Assembly: GCF_001612685.1 (NCBI RefSeq)
Contig: NZ_BDAY01000112.1
Span: 1-32,658 of the forward strand
Origin: Nocardia altamirensis NBRC 108246
GTDB lineage: Bacteria; Actinomycetota; Actinomycetes; Mycobacteriales; Mycobacteriaceae
Length of the DNA stretch: 32,658 nt
Reading direction: 5' to 3'
Shown here: positions 17,507 to 24,700 of the stretch, in pieces
Layout of the letters: each line of letters opens with the position of its first letter
Position numbering within the stretch: position 1 is the stretch's first letter
Position numbers and translations under genes: made by a program
The notes under the pieces: generated by a model
The model's database searches: none
What the model was told of the DNA's origin: nothing
What the model saw: only the letters and a program-made list of their open reading frames with translations

Positions 17507-17524
17507 GCTAGATCTGCTAGATCT
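17507..17524 (+). repeat. Tandem 9-mer GCTAGATCT x2 upstream of wag31
   Basis: GCTAGATCT is repeated without a gap at 17507-17515 and 17516-17524, in the 68-bp gap before wag31. A possible promoter lies just before it (GTGACA at 17480-17485; TAGCTT at 17501-17506, spacer only 15), so the repeat would fall around the transcription start. AGGGA at about 17539-17543 is the wag31 ribosome site. Whether the repeat binds a regulator cannot be judged from one sequence. Confidence 0.4.
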
Positions 17525-17551
17525 CCAAAAGACGCGTGAAGGGATCCTTCC

Positions 17552-18409
17552 ATGCCGCTGACTCCAGCCGATGTGCACAACGTCGCGTTCAGCAAACCGC
17601 CGATCGGGAAGCGCGGCTACAACGAGGATGAAGTCGACGCCTTCCTGGATCTCGTTGAGCAGGAGCTCTCGCGTCTGATCGAGGAAAACGCCGACCTGCG
17701 CCAGCGGGTCGCCGAACTCGATGCAGAACTGGCTGATGCCAAGAAGAATCGCGGCCCTGTCGTCCAGAACAACGTGAAACCGCCTGTGCAGCAGGCGCCG
17801 CCACCACCGCCGGAGCCCATCAAGCCGCCGGTGCAGCAGGCGCCGCCCGCCCCGATGCCCGCCGCGCCCGTCCAGAAGGACGCCCCTGGTGCGGACGCGA
17901 ACCTGCAGGCCGCCAAGGTGCTCAGCCTCGCCCAGGAGATGGCGGACCGGCTGACCAGTGACGCCAAGGTGGAGGCGGAGAATCTGCTGTCCAACGCGCG
18001 GGCAAATTCTGAGCGTCTGGTCGGCGATGCCAGGACCCGTTCCGAGGGCATGATCGCGGACGCACGCCAGAAGGCCGACGCCATGCTGTCGGACGCGCAG
18101 AACCGTTCGGACAACCAGCTGCGCCAGGCCAAGGAGAAGGCCGACGCACTGCAGGCCGACGCCGAGCGCAAGCACACCGAGATCATGGCGACCATCACCC
18201 AGCAGCGCAGCGTGCTGGAGAGCCGGATCGAGCAGCTCAAGACCTTCGAGCGGGAGTACCGGGTGCGGCTGAAGTCCTACCTGGAATCGCAGCTCGAGGA
18301 ACTGGAGAACCGTGGCTCTGCGGTGCCGGTCGATGGTGGCGAGGCGTTTGCCGATGCCAACACGGCCAACAACCTGCAGCCTGCCTCGTTCGGCAAGGGT
18401 GGCAAGTAG
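17552..18409 (+). CDS. wag31: DivIVA/Wag31 polar growth protein
   Basis: Wag31 marks cell poles and organises polar cell wall synthesis. The 285-residue protein begins MPLTPADVHNVAFSKPP, nearly invariant in mycobacterial Wag31, with the membrane-binding DivIVA domain and first coiled coil to about residue 65. A Pro/Gln linker (about 66-115) holds two copies of KPPVQQAP at 76-83 and 91-98. A long Ala/Glu/Arg coiled coil (about 118-265) ends in YLESQLEELENRGSA. The linker contains no Ser or Thr, so the counterpart of the M. tuberculosis Thr73 phosphosite (PknA) is missing. The ATG follows an AGGGA ribosome site. Confidence 0.96.
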   Translation: MPLTPADVHNVAFSKPPIGKRGYNEDEVDAFLDLVEQELSRLIEENADLRQRVAELDAELADAKKNRGPVVQNNVKPPVQQAPPPPPEPIKPPVQQAPPAPMPAAPVQKDAPGADANLQAAKVLSLAQEMADRLTSDAKVEAENLLSNARANSERLVGDARTRSEGMIADARQKADAMLSDAQNRSDNQLRQAKEKADALQADAERKHTEIMATITQQRSVLESRIEQLKTFEREYRVRLKSYLESQLEELENRGSAVPVDGGEAFADANTANNLQPASFGKGGK

Positions 18410-18483
18410 CCGCTCATCTCGAGCTGCACCGTCCGGATAATTAGAGGAACAGTCGAGCCGCCTGGCATGCCTTGGGGGTCACC

Positions 18484-18684
18484 ATGCTCGTCTTGACACT
18501 TGTCCTTGCTGCCGTCGGATTCGCCCTCCTGGTCGCCGCATTGACCACCGGGTCGGTGATCTGGGCGTGGGGCTGCATCCTGGTATGTGTGCTCGGCGCG
18601 GTCCTGTTGCTGGTGAGTGCCCTGTCTATGCGTCGGCCGGATAGTGAGTCGCCGCCACCACCTGGGCGTCATGCCAAGCGCTAG
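18484..18684 (+). CDS. Small two-helix membrane protein
   Basis: The 66-residue product has two hydrophobic segments (about 1-22 and 27-48, VIWAWGCILVCVLGAVLLLV) and a polar Pro-rich tail ending PPPPGRHAKR. I do not recognise a named family. A small membrane protein in the same place between wag31 and ileS occurs in related Actinobacteria, so it is likely conserved. The ATG at 18484 has a G-rich stretch (18474-18478) upstream; TTG 18472 is an alternative. The 74-bp gap after wag31 shows nothing else. Confidence 0.7.
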   Translation: MLVLTLVLAAVGFALLVAALTTGSVIWAWGCILVCVLGAVLLLVSALSMRRPDSESPPPPGRHAKR

Positions 18685-18692
18685 GCGGGCCG

Positions 18693-18721
18693 TAAACAGG
18701 TTTGACCGCACTGGCTAGAAT
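18693..18721 (+). promoter_or_regulatory. Predicted sigma-A-type promoter of the ileS T-box transcript
   Basis: TAGAAT at 18716-18721 is a good actinobacterial -10 element. TAAACA at 18693-18698 matches four of six -35 positions with a 17-bp spacer. TTGACC at 18702-18707 is a closer -35 match but only 8 bp from the -10, so it cannot pair with it. Transcription would start near 18728, just ahead of the T-box stem I. Confidence 0.55.
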
Positions 18722-18727
18722 CAAACA

Positions 18728-18954
18728 TGAACACTGGTGTTGATCCGGCTATCACCGGGGAGCCTTCGGAAGAACAGCACGTGCTGCCGGGCGGCGGCCG
18801 TGCCCAGTAGAACCGAACGGGTGAGCCCGTCACAGCTCGCAACGAGAGGTTCGGCTGTTCAGGCCGGACAAGCGGGGTGGTACCGCGGTAGCGACGCACC
18901 GGCGTCGGCATCGTCCCCGTGCCAACGGACACGGCACGAGGAGACGCATCCGCG
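18728..18954 (+). promoter_or_regulatory. Translational T-box riboswitch (tRNA-Ile sensing) controlling ileS
   Basis: The leader has the ultrashort stem I known from actinobacterial ileS T-boxes: GGCT (18747-18750) pairs with AGCC, presenting AUC at 18751-18753 as the isoleucine specifier codon. The T-box core GGGTGGTACCGCG is at 18875-18887; UGGU (18878-18881) is complementary to the ACCA end of uncharged tRNA-Ile. Two folds compete. GGGG (18874-18877) can pair with CCCC (18915-18918) around the UGGUACC bulge and a GACGC/GCGTC hairpin. Alternatively CCCCGTGCC (18915-18923) pairs with GGCACGAGG (18933-18941), burying the ribosome site GAGGAGA (18938-18944). Uncharged tRNA should favour the first and free translation. 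No T-run terminator lies between, so control is translational. Confidence 0.92.
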
Positions 18955-21900
18955 ATGGCGGACCAAACTTCCAGCAACAGCGTCTACCCGCGCGTCGACC
19001 TCGGGGTCGGCAGTGCAGCGGGGTTCCCTGAGATGGAGCGGCGCGTGCTCGACGCATGGGCGGCCGCCGACACCTTCCGCGCGAGCATTGAAAACCGTTC
19101 CGGCGCAGCAGAATTCGTCTTCTACGACGGACCGCCCTTTGCCAATGGACTGCCGCATTACGGACATTTGCTGACCGGATATGTCAAGGATCTGGTCCCG
19201 CGTTTTCAGACGATGCGCGGTAAGCGTGTCGACCGGCGTTTCGGCTGGGACTGTCATGGATTGCCCGCGGAAATCGAAGCGGAAAAGCAGCTCGGTATCA
19301 CGGACAAATCACAGATCGACGAGATGGGCCTCGCCGAATTCAACGCGGCGTGTAAATCTTCCGTCCTCCGATACACCGGGGAATGGCGCGACTACGTGAC
19401 GCGTCAGGCGCGCTGGGTCGACTTCGACAACGACTACAAGACGCTCGATCTCGACTTCATGGAGTCGGTGATGTGGGCGTTCAAGTCGCTGCACGAGAAA
19501 GGGTTGATCTACCAAGGCTTCCGGGTGCTGCCCTACAGCTGGTACGAGCAGACCCCGCTGTCGAACCAGGAGACCCGCCTCGACGACGCGTACAAGATGC
19601 GCCAGGATCCGGCGGTCACCGTCGACATGGTGCTGCGCGTGCCCGCTGAGCATCCGCTGCATGCGCTCGACGGCGCCAACGCGCTGATCTGGACCACCAC
19701 ACCGTGGACGCTGCCGTCGAACCTCGCGATCGCGGTGCACCCCGATGTCCGGTACGTCCACCTCCGCGCCGCGGACGGCAAGCAGTATCTGCTGGCCGCC
19801 GAGCGCGTGTCGCACTACACCCGCGAGTTCGGTGACGAGCCGGAGGTGCTGGCCGAGTACGACGGCGCCGCGCTGGTCGGGCTGTCCTACGCGCCGCCGT
19901 TCGACTTCTTCCTCGGTCACCCCAACGCGCACCGGGTCCTGGCCGCCGACTACGTCACCACCGACTCCGGCACCGGGATCGTGCACCTCGCACCGGCGTT
20001 CGGTGAGGAGGACATGGATGTCGCCACTGCGAACGACATCGAGATCGTGCAGCCGCTGGACCCGGGCGGCAAGTTCACCTCGATGGTGCCGCCGTACGAG
20101 GGCCTGATGGTCTTCGACGCCAACCCGGTGATCATCAAGGACCTCAAGGCCGCAGGAAAGCTGTTGCGGCACGAGACGATCGAACACTCCTACCCGCACA
20201 GCTGGCGCTCGGGCCAGCCGCTGATCTACATGGCGGTGCCGTCCTGGTTCGTCGCGGTGACCAAGTTCCGCGACCGGATGGTCGAGCTGAACAAGCAGAT
20301 CTCCTGGGTGCCAGAGCACATCAGGGACGGCCAGTTCGGCAAGTGGCTCGAGGGTGCGCGCGACTGGAACATCAGCCGCAACCGTTACTGGGGCAGCCCG
20401 ATCCCGGTGTGGATGTCCGACGACCCCGAGTACCCGCGGATGGACGTGTACGGCTCGCTCGACGAGCTGGCGCGTGATTTCGGCGTGCGCCCGGACGACC
20501 TGCATCGGCCGATGATCGACGACCTCACCCGGCCGAATCCGGATGACCCGACCGGCAAGTCGACCATGCGCCGGGTGCCCGAGGTGCTCGACTGCTGGTT
20601 CGAGTCGGGCTCGATGCCGTTCGCCCAGGTGCACTACCCGTTCGAGAACAAGGAGTGGTTCGACAACCACTTCCCCGGCGATTTCATCGTCGAGTACAAC
20701 GGGCAGACCAGGGGCTGGTTCTACACCCTGCACGTGCTCTCGACCGCGCTCTTCGACAGCCCCGCCTTCAAAACCGTTGCGGCGCACGGCATCGTGCTCG
20801 GCGACGACGGGCTGAAGATGAGCAAGTCCAAGGGCAACTACCCGAACGTGAACGAGGTGTTCGATCGGGACGGTTCCGACGCGATGCGCTGGTTCCTGAT
20901 GAGCTCGCCGATCCTGCGCGGCGGCAACCTCATCGTCACCGAGCGCGGCATCCGCGAAGGCGTCAGCCACGCGCTGCGTCCGCTGTGGAACGCGTGGACC
21001 TTCTTGCAGCTCTACGCCTCGAAGTCCGGTGTGTGGCGTACGGATTCGACCAACGTGCTCGACCGTTACATCCTGGCCAAGCTCGCCGTGACCAGGGACG
21101 TGATGACCGAGGCGCTGGAGACCTACGACATCGCCGGCGCCTGCGACGAGCTGCGCTCGTTCGCCGACGCGCTGACCAATTGGTATGTGCGCCGGTCGCG
21201 TTCGCGGTTCTGGGAAGAGGATCGCGACGCGGTCGACACGCTGCACACGGTGCTCGAGGTGGTCACCAGGCTCGCGGCGCCGCTGCTGCCGCTGATCAGC
21301 GAGGTGATCTGGCGCGGGCTCACCGGCGGGGACTCGGTGCACCTCGCCGACTGGCCGAAAGAAGGGGAGCTGCCGCATGATTCGGAGCTCGTCGCGGCCA
21401 TGGACGAGGTCAGGGTGGTCTGCTCGACGGTGCTGAGCCTGCGCAAGGCGCAGAACCTGCGGGTGCGCCTGCCACTGGCCGAGGTGACCATCGCGGCGGG
21501 CGACGCCGATCGGATGGCGCCCTACGCCGACATCATCGCCGACGAGGTGAACGTCAAGAAGGTCGACCTGACCACCGATGTCGCCGTGCACGGCCGGTTC
21601 GAACTGGTCGTCAACGCCCGTGCCGCGGGTCCGCGCCTCGGCAAGGACGTGCAGACGGTGATCAAGGCGGTCAAGGCGGGGGAGTGGTCCGAGGATGCCG
21701 ACGGTGTGGTCACCGCCGCCGGAATCACCTTGCTCCCTGAGGAATACACGCAGCGCCTGGTCGCCGCCGAGCCCGAGTCCACCGCTGCCCTGCCGGGCAA
21801 CGCGGGGCTGGTGGTGCTGAACTCGGTGGTCACCGAGGAACTGGAGGCCGAGGGCTGGGCCCGCGACCTCATCCGTGATCTCCAGGAGACCAGGAAGTCC

Positions 21901-22089
21901 CTGGGGCTGGACGTGTCCGACCGGATCACGGTGGTGCTGGAGGTGCCCGCCGACCGCACCGCGTGGGCCGAGACGCACCGTGCGCTGATCGCCGGCGAGA
22001 TCCTGGCGACCACCCTCACCCTCGGTGCCGCGGGCGCCGAGGCGGCCGACCTCGTCGGTGGCGTGCGGGCGCAGGTCACCAAGGCCTGA
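18955..22089 (+). CDS. ileS: Isoleucyl-tRNA synthetase, eukaryote-type (IleS2-like)
   Basis: The class I synthetase charges tRNA-Ile. The 1044-residue protein has the HIGH-type motif HYGH at 68-71, the CP1 editing domain (WTTTPWTLPSN; about 190-400), KMSKS at 621-625, a tRNA-anticodon-binding helical domain and a long C-terminal region. The length and the GLPHYGHLLTGYVKD sequence fit the eukaryote-like branch used by M. tuberculosis (about 1041 residues), which is generally less sensitive to mupirocin than the E. coli type; resistance here is inferred only. ATG 18955 has GAGGAGA ten bases upstream, the site hidden by the T-box; an in-frame start at 18919 lies inside the riboswitch and is rejected. 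Confidence 0.97.
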   Translation: MADQTSSNSVYPRVDLGVGSAAGFPEMERRVLDAWAAADTFRASIENRSGAAEFVFYDGPPFANGLPHYGHLLTGYVKDLVPRFQTMRGKRVDRRFGWDCHGLPAEIEAEKQLGITDKSQIDEMGLAEFNAACKSSVLRYTGEWRDYVTRQARWVDFDNDYKTLDLDFMESVMWAFKSLHEKGLIYQGFRVLPYSWYEQTPLSNQETRLDDAYKMRQDPAVTVDMVLRVPAEHPLHALDGANALIWTTTPWTLPSNLAIAVHPDVRYVHLRAADGKQYLLAAERVSHYTREFGDEPEVLAEYDGAALVGLSYAPPFDFFLGHPNAHRVLAADYVTTDSGTGIVHLAPAFGEEDMDVATANDIEIVQPLDPGGKFTSMVPPYEGLMVFDANPVIIKDLKAAGKLLRHETIEHSYPHSWRSGQPLIYMAVPSWFVAVTKFRDRMVELNKQISWVPEHIRDGQFGKWLEGARDWNISRNRYWGSPIPVWMSDDPEYPRMDVYGSLDELARDFGVRPDDLHRPMIDDLTRPNPDDPTGKSTMRRVPEVLDCWFESGSMPFAQVHYPFENKEWFDNHFPGDFIVEYNGQTRGWFYTLHVLSTALFDSPAFKTVAAHGIVLGDDGLKMSKSKGNYPNVNEVFDRDGSDAMRWFLMSSPILRGGNLIVTERGIREGVSHALRPLWNAWTFLQLYASKSGVWRTDSTNVLDRYILAKLAVTRDVMTEALETYDIAGACDELRSFADALTNWYVRRSRSRFWEEDRDAVDTLHTVLEVVTRLAAPLLPLISEVIWRGLTGGDSVHLADWPKEGELPHDSELVAAMDEVRVVCSTVLSLRKAQNLRVRLPLAEVTIAAGDADRMAPYADIIADEVNVKKVDLTTDVAVHGRFELVVNARAAGPRLGKDVQTVIKAVKAGEWSEDADGVVTAAGITLLPEEYTQRLVAAEPESTAALPGNAGLVVLNSVVTEELEAEGWARDLIRDLQETRKSLGLDVSDRITVVLEVPADRTAWAETHRALIAGEILATTLTLGAAGAEAADLVGGVRAQVTKA

Positions 22090-22092
22090 TTC

Positions 22093-22137
22093 GAACAGTC
22101 GGGGCGGGACCTGGAAGGGTTCCGCCCCTGCTGTTTT
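22093..22137 (+). terminator. Intrinsic terminator of ileS
   Basis: Directly after the stop, GGGGCGGGACC (22101-22111) pairs with GGTTCCGCCCC (22118-22128) with one G-U pair and a six-base loop. An outer AACAG/CTGTT helix (22094-22098, 22131-22135) extends it, and TTTT (22134-22137) follows. The remaining 200 bp before the next gene (22138-22337) show no gene or clear signal. Confidence 0.8.
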
Positions 22138-22337
22138 CGGACCGTCGGCCGGGGCTGTCGGCTGCCGGTGCTACCGGCTCGCGTGGTCCTGTCCGGACGG
22201 GGTCGGTCCACCGCGTGCTGCCGGTGTGCCTGCCCCGACCAGCGGCGACACTTGCTGCGTCGCTGCGCTGGTCCGCTCATCGCGCCGTTCGTGGCGGTGC
22301 GCGGCGACCGTCCACTTGGCCGACTTGTAGGCGCCCA

Positions 22338-22754
22338 TCAGGCCGGCGCCATCAGTTGTTGCATGATCGCGGCGGTGTCCAGCCAGACGTTCTCGCGGCT
22401 GATCTTGTTGTCGCGGATCTCGCAGACGTGCAGTATCCGGAAGTTCAGCGGCCGGTTGTTGCCGGGGATGCCCATGATCATGCCGGTTGCCGTTCCGTAC
22501 CAATGGGATTCGTCGACGAAGAAGTCTTCGCCGTAGTACCGGTGCACGCTCTCCATCTTGTCCTCGCGGATGCCTGCGAACAGTTCCCGGTAGCGCTGGG
22601 CGATGGCGGCGTGGTCGTACAGGACGCCCTGTGGATCGCCGACGGCATCGTGCTCGATGTCCGCGGCGAGGGTGTCCATGATCGCGTCGACGTCGTTGGC
22701 GGCCTCCGCCGCGCAGTGCCGTGCGAACAGCTCATCCATTTCTTCGTGTGTCAT
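22338..22754 (-). CDS. SnoaL/NTF2-like protein, copy 1
   Basis: The 138-residue protein has the SnoaL/NTF2 alpha+beta cone pattern: an N-terminal helix MDELFARHCAAEAANDVDAIMDTL, then IEHDAVGDPQGVLYDHAAIAQRYRELF, a WYG segment and a final sheet with NFRILHVCEIRDNKISRENVWLD. Such proteins are small-molecule isomerases, cyclases or hydrolases, or have no activity; the substrate cannot be told. It differs from copy 2 (23458-23874) at only 11 of 138 positions. ATG 22754 was chosen over GTG 22760 because AGGAGG lies eight bases upstream and the start then aligns with copy 2. It is divergent from the TetR gene, with paired operators between. Confidence 0.85.
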   Translation of the reverse strand: MTHEEMDELFARHCAAEAANDVDAIMDTLAADIEHDAVGDPQGVLYDHAAIAQRYRELFAGIREDKMESVHRYYGEDFFVDESHWYGTATGMIMGIPGNNRPLNFRILHVCEIRDNKISRENVWLDTAAIMQQLMAPA

Positions 22755-22774
22755 CGCCACGCCCTCCTCGGTGG

Positions 22775-22828
22775 TGAGAATCTGCTATCTTGGTGAGATG
22801 ACTTTCTCACGGCGAGATGAGATTCTCA
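22775..22828. promoter_or_regulatory. Candidate TetR operators between snoaL copy 1 and tetR
   Basis: TGAGAATCT at 22775-22783 and its exact inverse AGATTCTCA at 22820-22828 are separated by 36 bases. Between them GTGAGA (22793-22798) and TCTCAC (22805-22810) form an 18-bp dyad with a six-base centre, a typical TetR operator size. TGAGATTCTCA (22818-22828) is itself a perfect odd palindrome. The block starts 20 bases upstream of the snoaL ATG and runs past the tetR ATG at 22798. The same outer pair with identical spacing occurs before copy 2. Confidence 0.6.
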
Positions 22829-23442
22829 ATAGCGGCCGAGCCAAGAATCAGAAGATGCGCACGAGGGAAGCGCTCATCACGGCCGCGCTCGAACTCGCTC
22901 GCAACGGTCAGTCACCGTCGATCGCCGAGGTTGCGGAGGCCGCGAAGGTCTCGACCGCCACCGCGTATCGGTACTTTCCGAATCCGCAATCGCTGTGGGC
23001 GGACATGGCGACCCGTCAGGCCGGATTCGTCGGCGGCTACCCGGACTTCCTCGACCGGTTGTCCGGCGATGTCGAGGAGCGCATCGTTCAGGTGGTGCGG
23101 GAGGTGTGCGCGTTCCAGTTCGCCGATGAGGTGGTGTGGCGCGGGGTGCTCAGAGCCACCCTTGATCGCTGGTTCAATCAGGTGGATGTCGTTGAGGCGG
23201 AAAAGGTTCCGGTACGCGGGGTGACCCGGCTCGAGATGGCGAGGCACGCCTTGGCGCCGCTGCGCGACACTCTCTCGGACGAGCGGTGGGAACAGTTGGT
23301 GCATGCGGTGACCATGGTGTTCGGCGTCGAGGCCATCGTCTCCATGCGCGATACCTGCGGCCTCGACCCCGAGGCGGCCACCGAGACGATGTGCTGGGCG
23401 GCCCGAGCTCTCGTTCGGGCCGCCGTAGCCGAGGCGGGCTGA
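22798..23442 (+). CDS. TetR-family transcriptional regulator
   Basis: The 214-residue protein has an N-terminal TetR DNA-binding domain: helix TREALITAALELARNG, then helix-turn-helix IAEVAEAAKVSTATAYRYFPNPQSLWADMA at about residues 41-70. The C-terminal ligand domain has no assignable specificity. It is divergent from SnoaL copy 1 and convergent with copy 2 (15 bases apart), and likely represses both and itself through the TGAGA/TCTCA sites. ATG 22798 lies inside the operator block and lacks a ribosome site; ATG 22855 (MRTREALI) is a plausible alternative that would give 195 residues and leave the operators fully intergenic. Confidence 0.87.
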   Translation: MTFSRRDEILNSGRAKNQKMRTREALITAALELARNGQSPSIAEVAEAAKVSTATAYRYFPNPQSLWADMATRQAGFVGGYPDFLDRLSGDVEERIVQVVREVCAFQFADEVVWRGVLRATLDRWFNQVDVVEAEKVPVRGVTRLEMARHALAPLRDTLSDERWEQLVHAVTMVFGVEAIVSMRDTCGLDPEAATETMCWAARALVRAAVAEAG

Positions 23443-23457
23443 CCTCGGGCGCTGCCG

Positions 23458-23874
23458 TCAGGCGGGCGCCATCAGCTGCTGCATGATCGCGGCGGTGTCC
23501 AGCCAGACGTTCTCCCGGCTGATCTTGTTGTCGCGGATCTCGCAGACGTGCAGTATCCGGAAGTTCAGTGGCCGGTTGTTGCCGGGAATGCCGAGCAGCA
23601 TGCCGGTTGCCCTTCCGTACCAATGGGATTCGTCGACGAAGAAGTCCGCGCCGTAGTATCGGTGCACACTCTCCATCTTGTCCTCGTCGAGACCGGCGAA
23701 CAGTTCCCGGTAGCGCTGGGCGATGGCGGCGTGGTCGTACAGGACGCCCTGCGGATCGCCGACAGCGTCATGCTCTACCTCGTCGGCGAGGGTGTCCATG
23801 ATCGCGTCGACGTCGTTGGCGGCCTCCGCCGCACAGTGCCTCGCGAACAGCTCGTCCATTTCCGCAGGTGTCAT
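23458..23874 (-). CDS. SnoaL/NTF2-like protein, copy 2
   Basis: The 138-residue paralogue of copy 1 begins MTPAEMDELFARHC and is identical over the last 42 residues. The 11 differences cluster at the N-terminus and around residues 31-33, 62-63, 76, 88 and 93-94. DNA similarity is also very high, including synonymous positions, pointing to recent duplication or gene conversion. An AGGAAGAGG ribosome site lies a few bases upstream of the ATG. The duplicated block includes the upstream regulatory region to about 23950 but not a second tetR. It ends 15 bases from the convergent tetR stop. Confidence 0.85.
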   Translation of the reverse strand: MTPAEMDELFARHCAAEAANDVDAIMDTLADEVEHDAVGDPQGVLYDHAAIAQRYRELFAGLDEDKMESVHRYYGADFFVDESHWYGRATGMLLGIPGNNRPLNFRILHVCEIRDNKISRENVWLDTAAIMQQLMAPA

Positions 23875-23893
23875 CGATGCCTCTTCCTGATAA

Positions 23894-23947
23894 TGAGAAT
23901 CTGATCTCGTGATGAGGGGACTGTCCTACGACGAGCCAAGATTCTCA
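23894..23947. promoter_or_regulatory. Candidate TetR operator pair upstream of snoaL copy 2
   Basis: TGAGAATCT at 23894-23902 and AGATTCTCA at 23939-23947 are separated by 36 bases, exactly as before copy 1, and begin 19 bases upstream of the ATG. The inner GTGAGA/TCTCAC dyad seen before copy 1 is degraded here, while the outer half-sites are intact. Confidence 0.55.
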
Positions 23948-23961
23948 ATACTTCGGTCCGC

Positions 23962-24330
23962 TCACTTGAACGCGTTCTCCCTGAGCTGGATCAAATAGGC
24001 GCGGCGCTCGGCGATCAGGCCGTCGCGCAGCACGAAGACCTCGCCCGCCACCATGCGGACCGGTTCGCCGTCGGCTCGCGTCGCCTCGATGGCCAGCTCG
24101 GCCATGACGACGTCATCCTCCTCGACCATGCGCTGGATGGTGATCCGCGGGCTTCCGGCGAAGCCCTCGTTCTCGATCTCCTTGTCGTAGGCGTCTTTTC
24201 CGGTCAGCTGGAACCAGCCGAAGACGGTCCATTCGATGTCGTCGGTCAGACAGGACAGAATCTGGTCGTGGTCGGTCTTGTTGAAGCCATCGATGTAGCG
24301 CTGGACGGTGCGCTTGTTCGCCGAAGTCAC
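23962..24330 (-). CDS. SnoaL/NTF2-like protein, divergent third copy
   Basis: This 122-residue protein starts MTSANKRTVQRYIDGFNKTDHDQILSCL and continues with DDIEWTVFGW and a C-terminal sheet with MVAGEVFVLRDGLIAERRAYL, the NTF2/SnoaL fold (ketosteroid isomerase-like). It is clearly diverged from the other two copies and is probably an independent recruit. GTG 24330 is preferred over the upstream ATG 24390 because GGGGAGA lies just before it and the fold begins there. Its upstream region holds a 17-bp dyad and a perfect CRP-type site, unlike the TetR-type operators of the other copies. Substrate unknown. Confidence 0.8.
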   Translation of the reverse strand: MTSANKRTVQRYIDGFNKTDHDQILSCLTDDIEWTVFGWFQLTGKDAYDKEIENEGFAGSPRITIQRMVEEDDVVMAELAIEATRADGEPVRMVAGEVFVLRDGLIAERRAYLIQLRENAFK

Positions 24331-24382
24331 GGTTCTCCCCGGGTGCTGGTGGTGGGCTGGCTCTTGGACCGTAGCGGGATCC

Positions 24383-24399
24383 GATTGCATAACGCAATC
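24383..24399. promoter_or_regulatory. 17-bp palindrome GATTGC-N5-GCAATC upstream of the third SnoaL gene
   Basis: GATTGC (24383-24388) and GCAATC (24394-24399) form a perfect dyad around ATAAC, 53 bases upstream of the divergent SnoaL start. On the minus strand a TTGACG -35-like hexamer (24419-24424) lies just upstream of it, so a protein bound here could block initiation. The binding protein cannot be named. Confidence 0.45.
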
Positions 24400-24429
24400 A
24401 CTTGGGTGTAATTCGCAGCGTCAAACGAG

Positions 24430-24445
24430 TGTGATGCAGATCACA
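24430..24445. promoter_or_regulatory. Perfect CRP/GlxR-type binding site
   Basis: TGTGATGCAGATCACA matches the CRP/GlxR consensus TGTGA-N6-TCACA at every fixed position. It lies in the 370-bp gap between the divergent SnoaL gene (start 24330) and the NlpC/P60 gene (start 24701). On the minus strand it is centred about 16 bases upstream of a TTGACG hexamer, a position suited to activation of the SnoaL gene. From 24446 to 24700 I see only the NlpC/P60 ribosome site and an unsupported short Cys-containing frame. Confidence 0.65.
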
Positions 24446-24700
24446 TATTCTTGATTTGCTGAAGTGTCGCCGCTGGTCGGAGCGGCGCGGCAGAATCGGC
24501 ACTGGTGCTGTTGTTGCGGAGATCGACTCCTGTGGCAGCAGTGAGTTCGTGAGTTGTCCTAACTGCGTTGAGCTGCGCGAGACGTGCCTACGCCGGGCGC
24601 AGCGACTGCGGTTCCTGCTGGACGACGGTGCGCTAGCCGGGCGTCGGCCGGGGCCGCCGGATGGTTGCCCGGTGGCCGGGTGACCGGAAGGGACGAGCAC

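Noticed and set aside
19309..21978. 889-residue open frame on the minus strand across ileS
   Set aside because: It is the antisense shadow of a well-supported ileS gene, produced by high GC content; its translation is low-complexity and rich in Arg/His/Val with no domain.
24456..24683. Cys-containing short frame (CPNC near its middle) before the NlpC/P60 gene
   Set aside because: It has only a TTG start or an internal GTG at 24549, no clear ribosome site and no recognised family; it may be chance in a high-GC leader.
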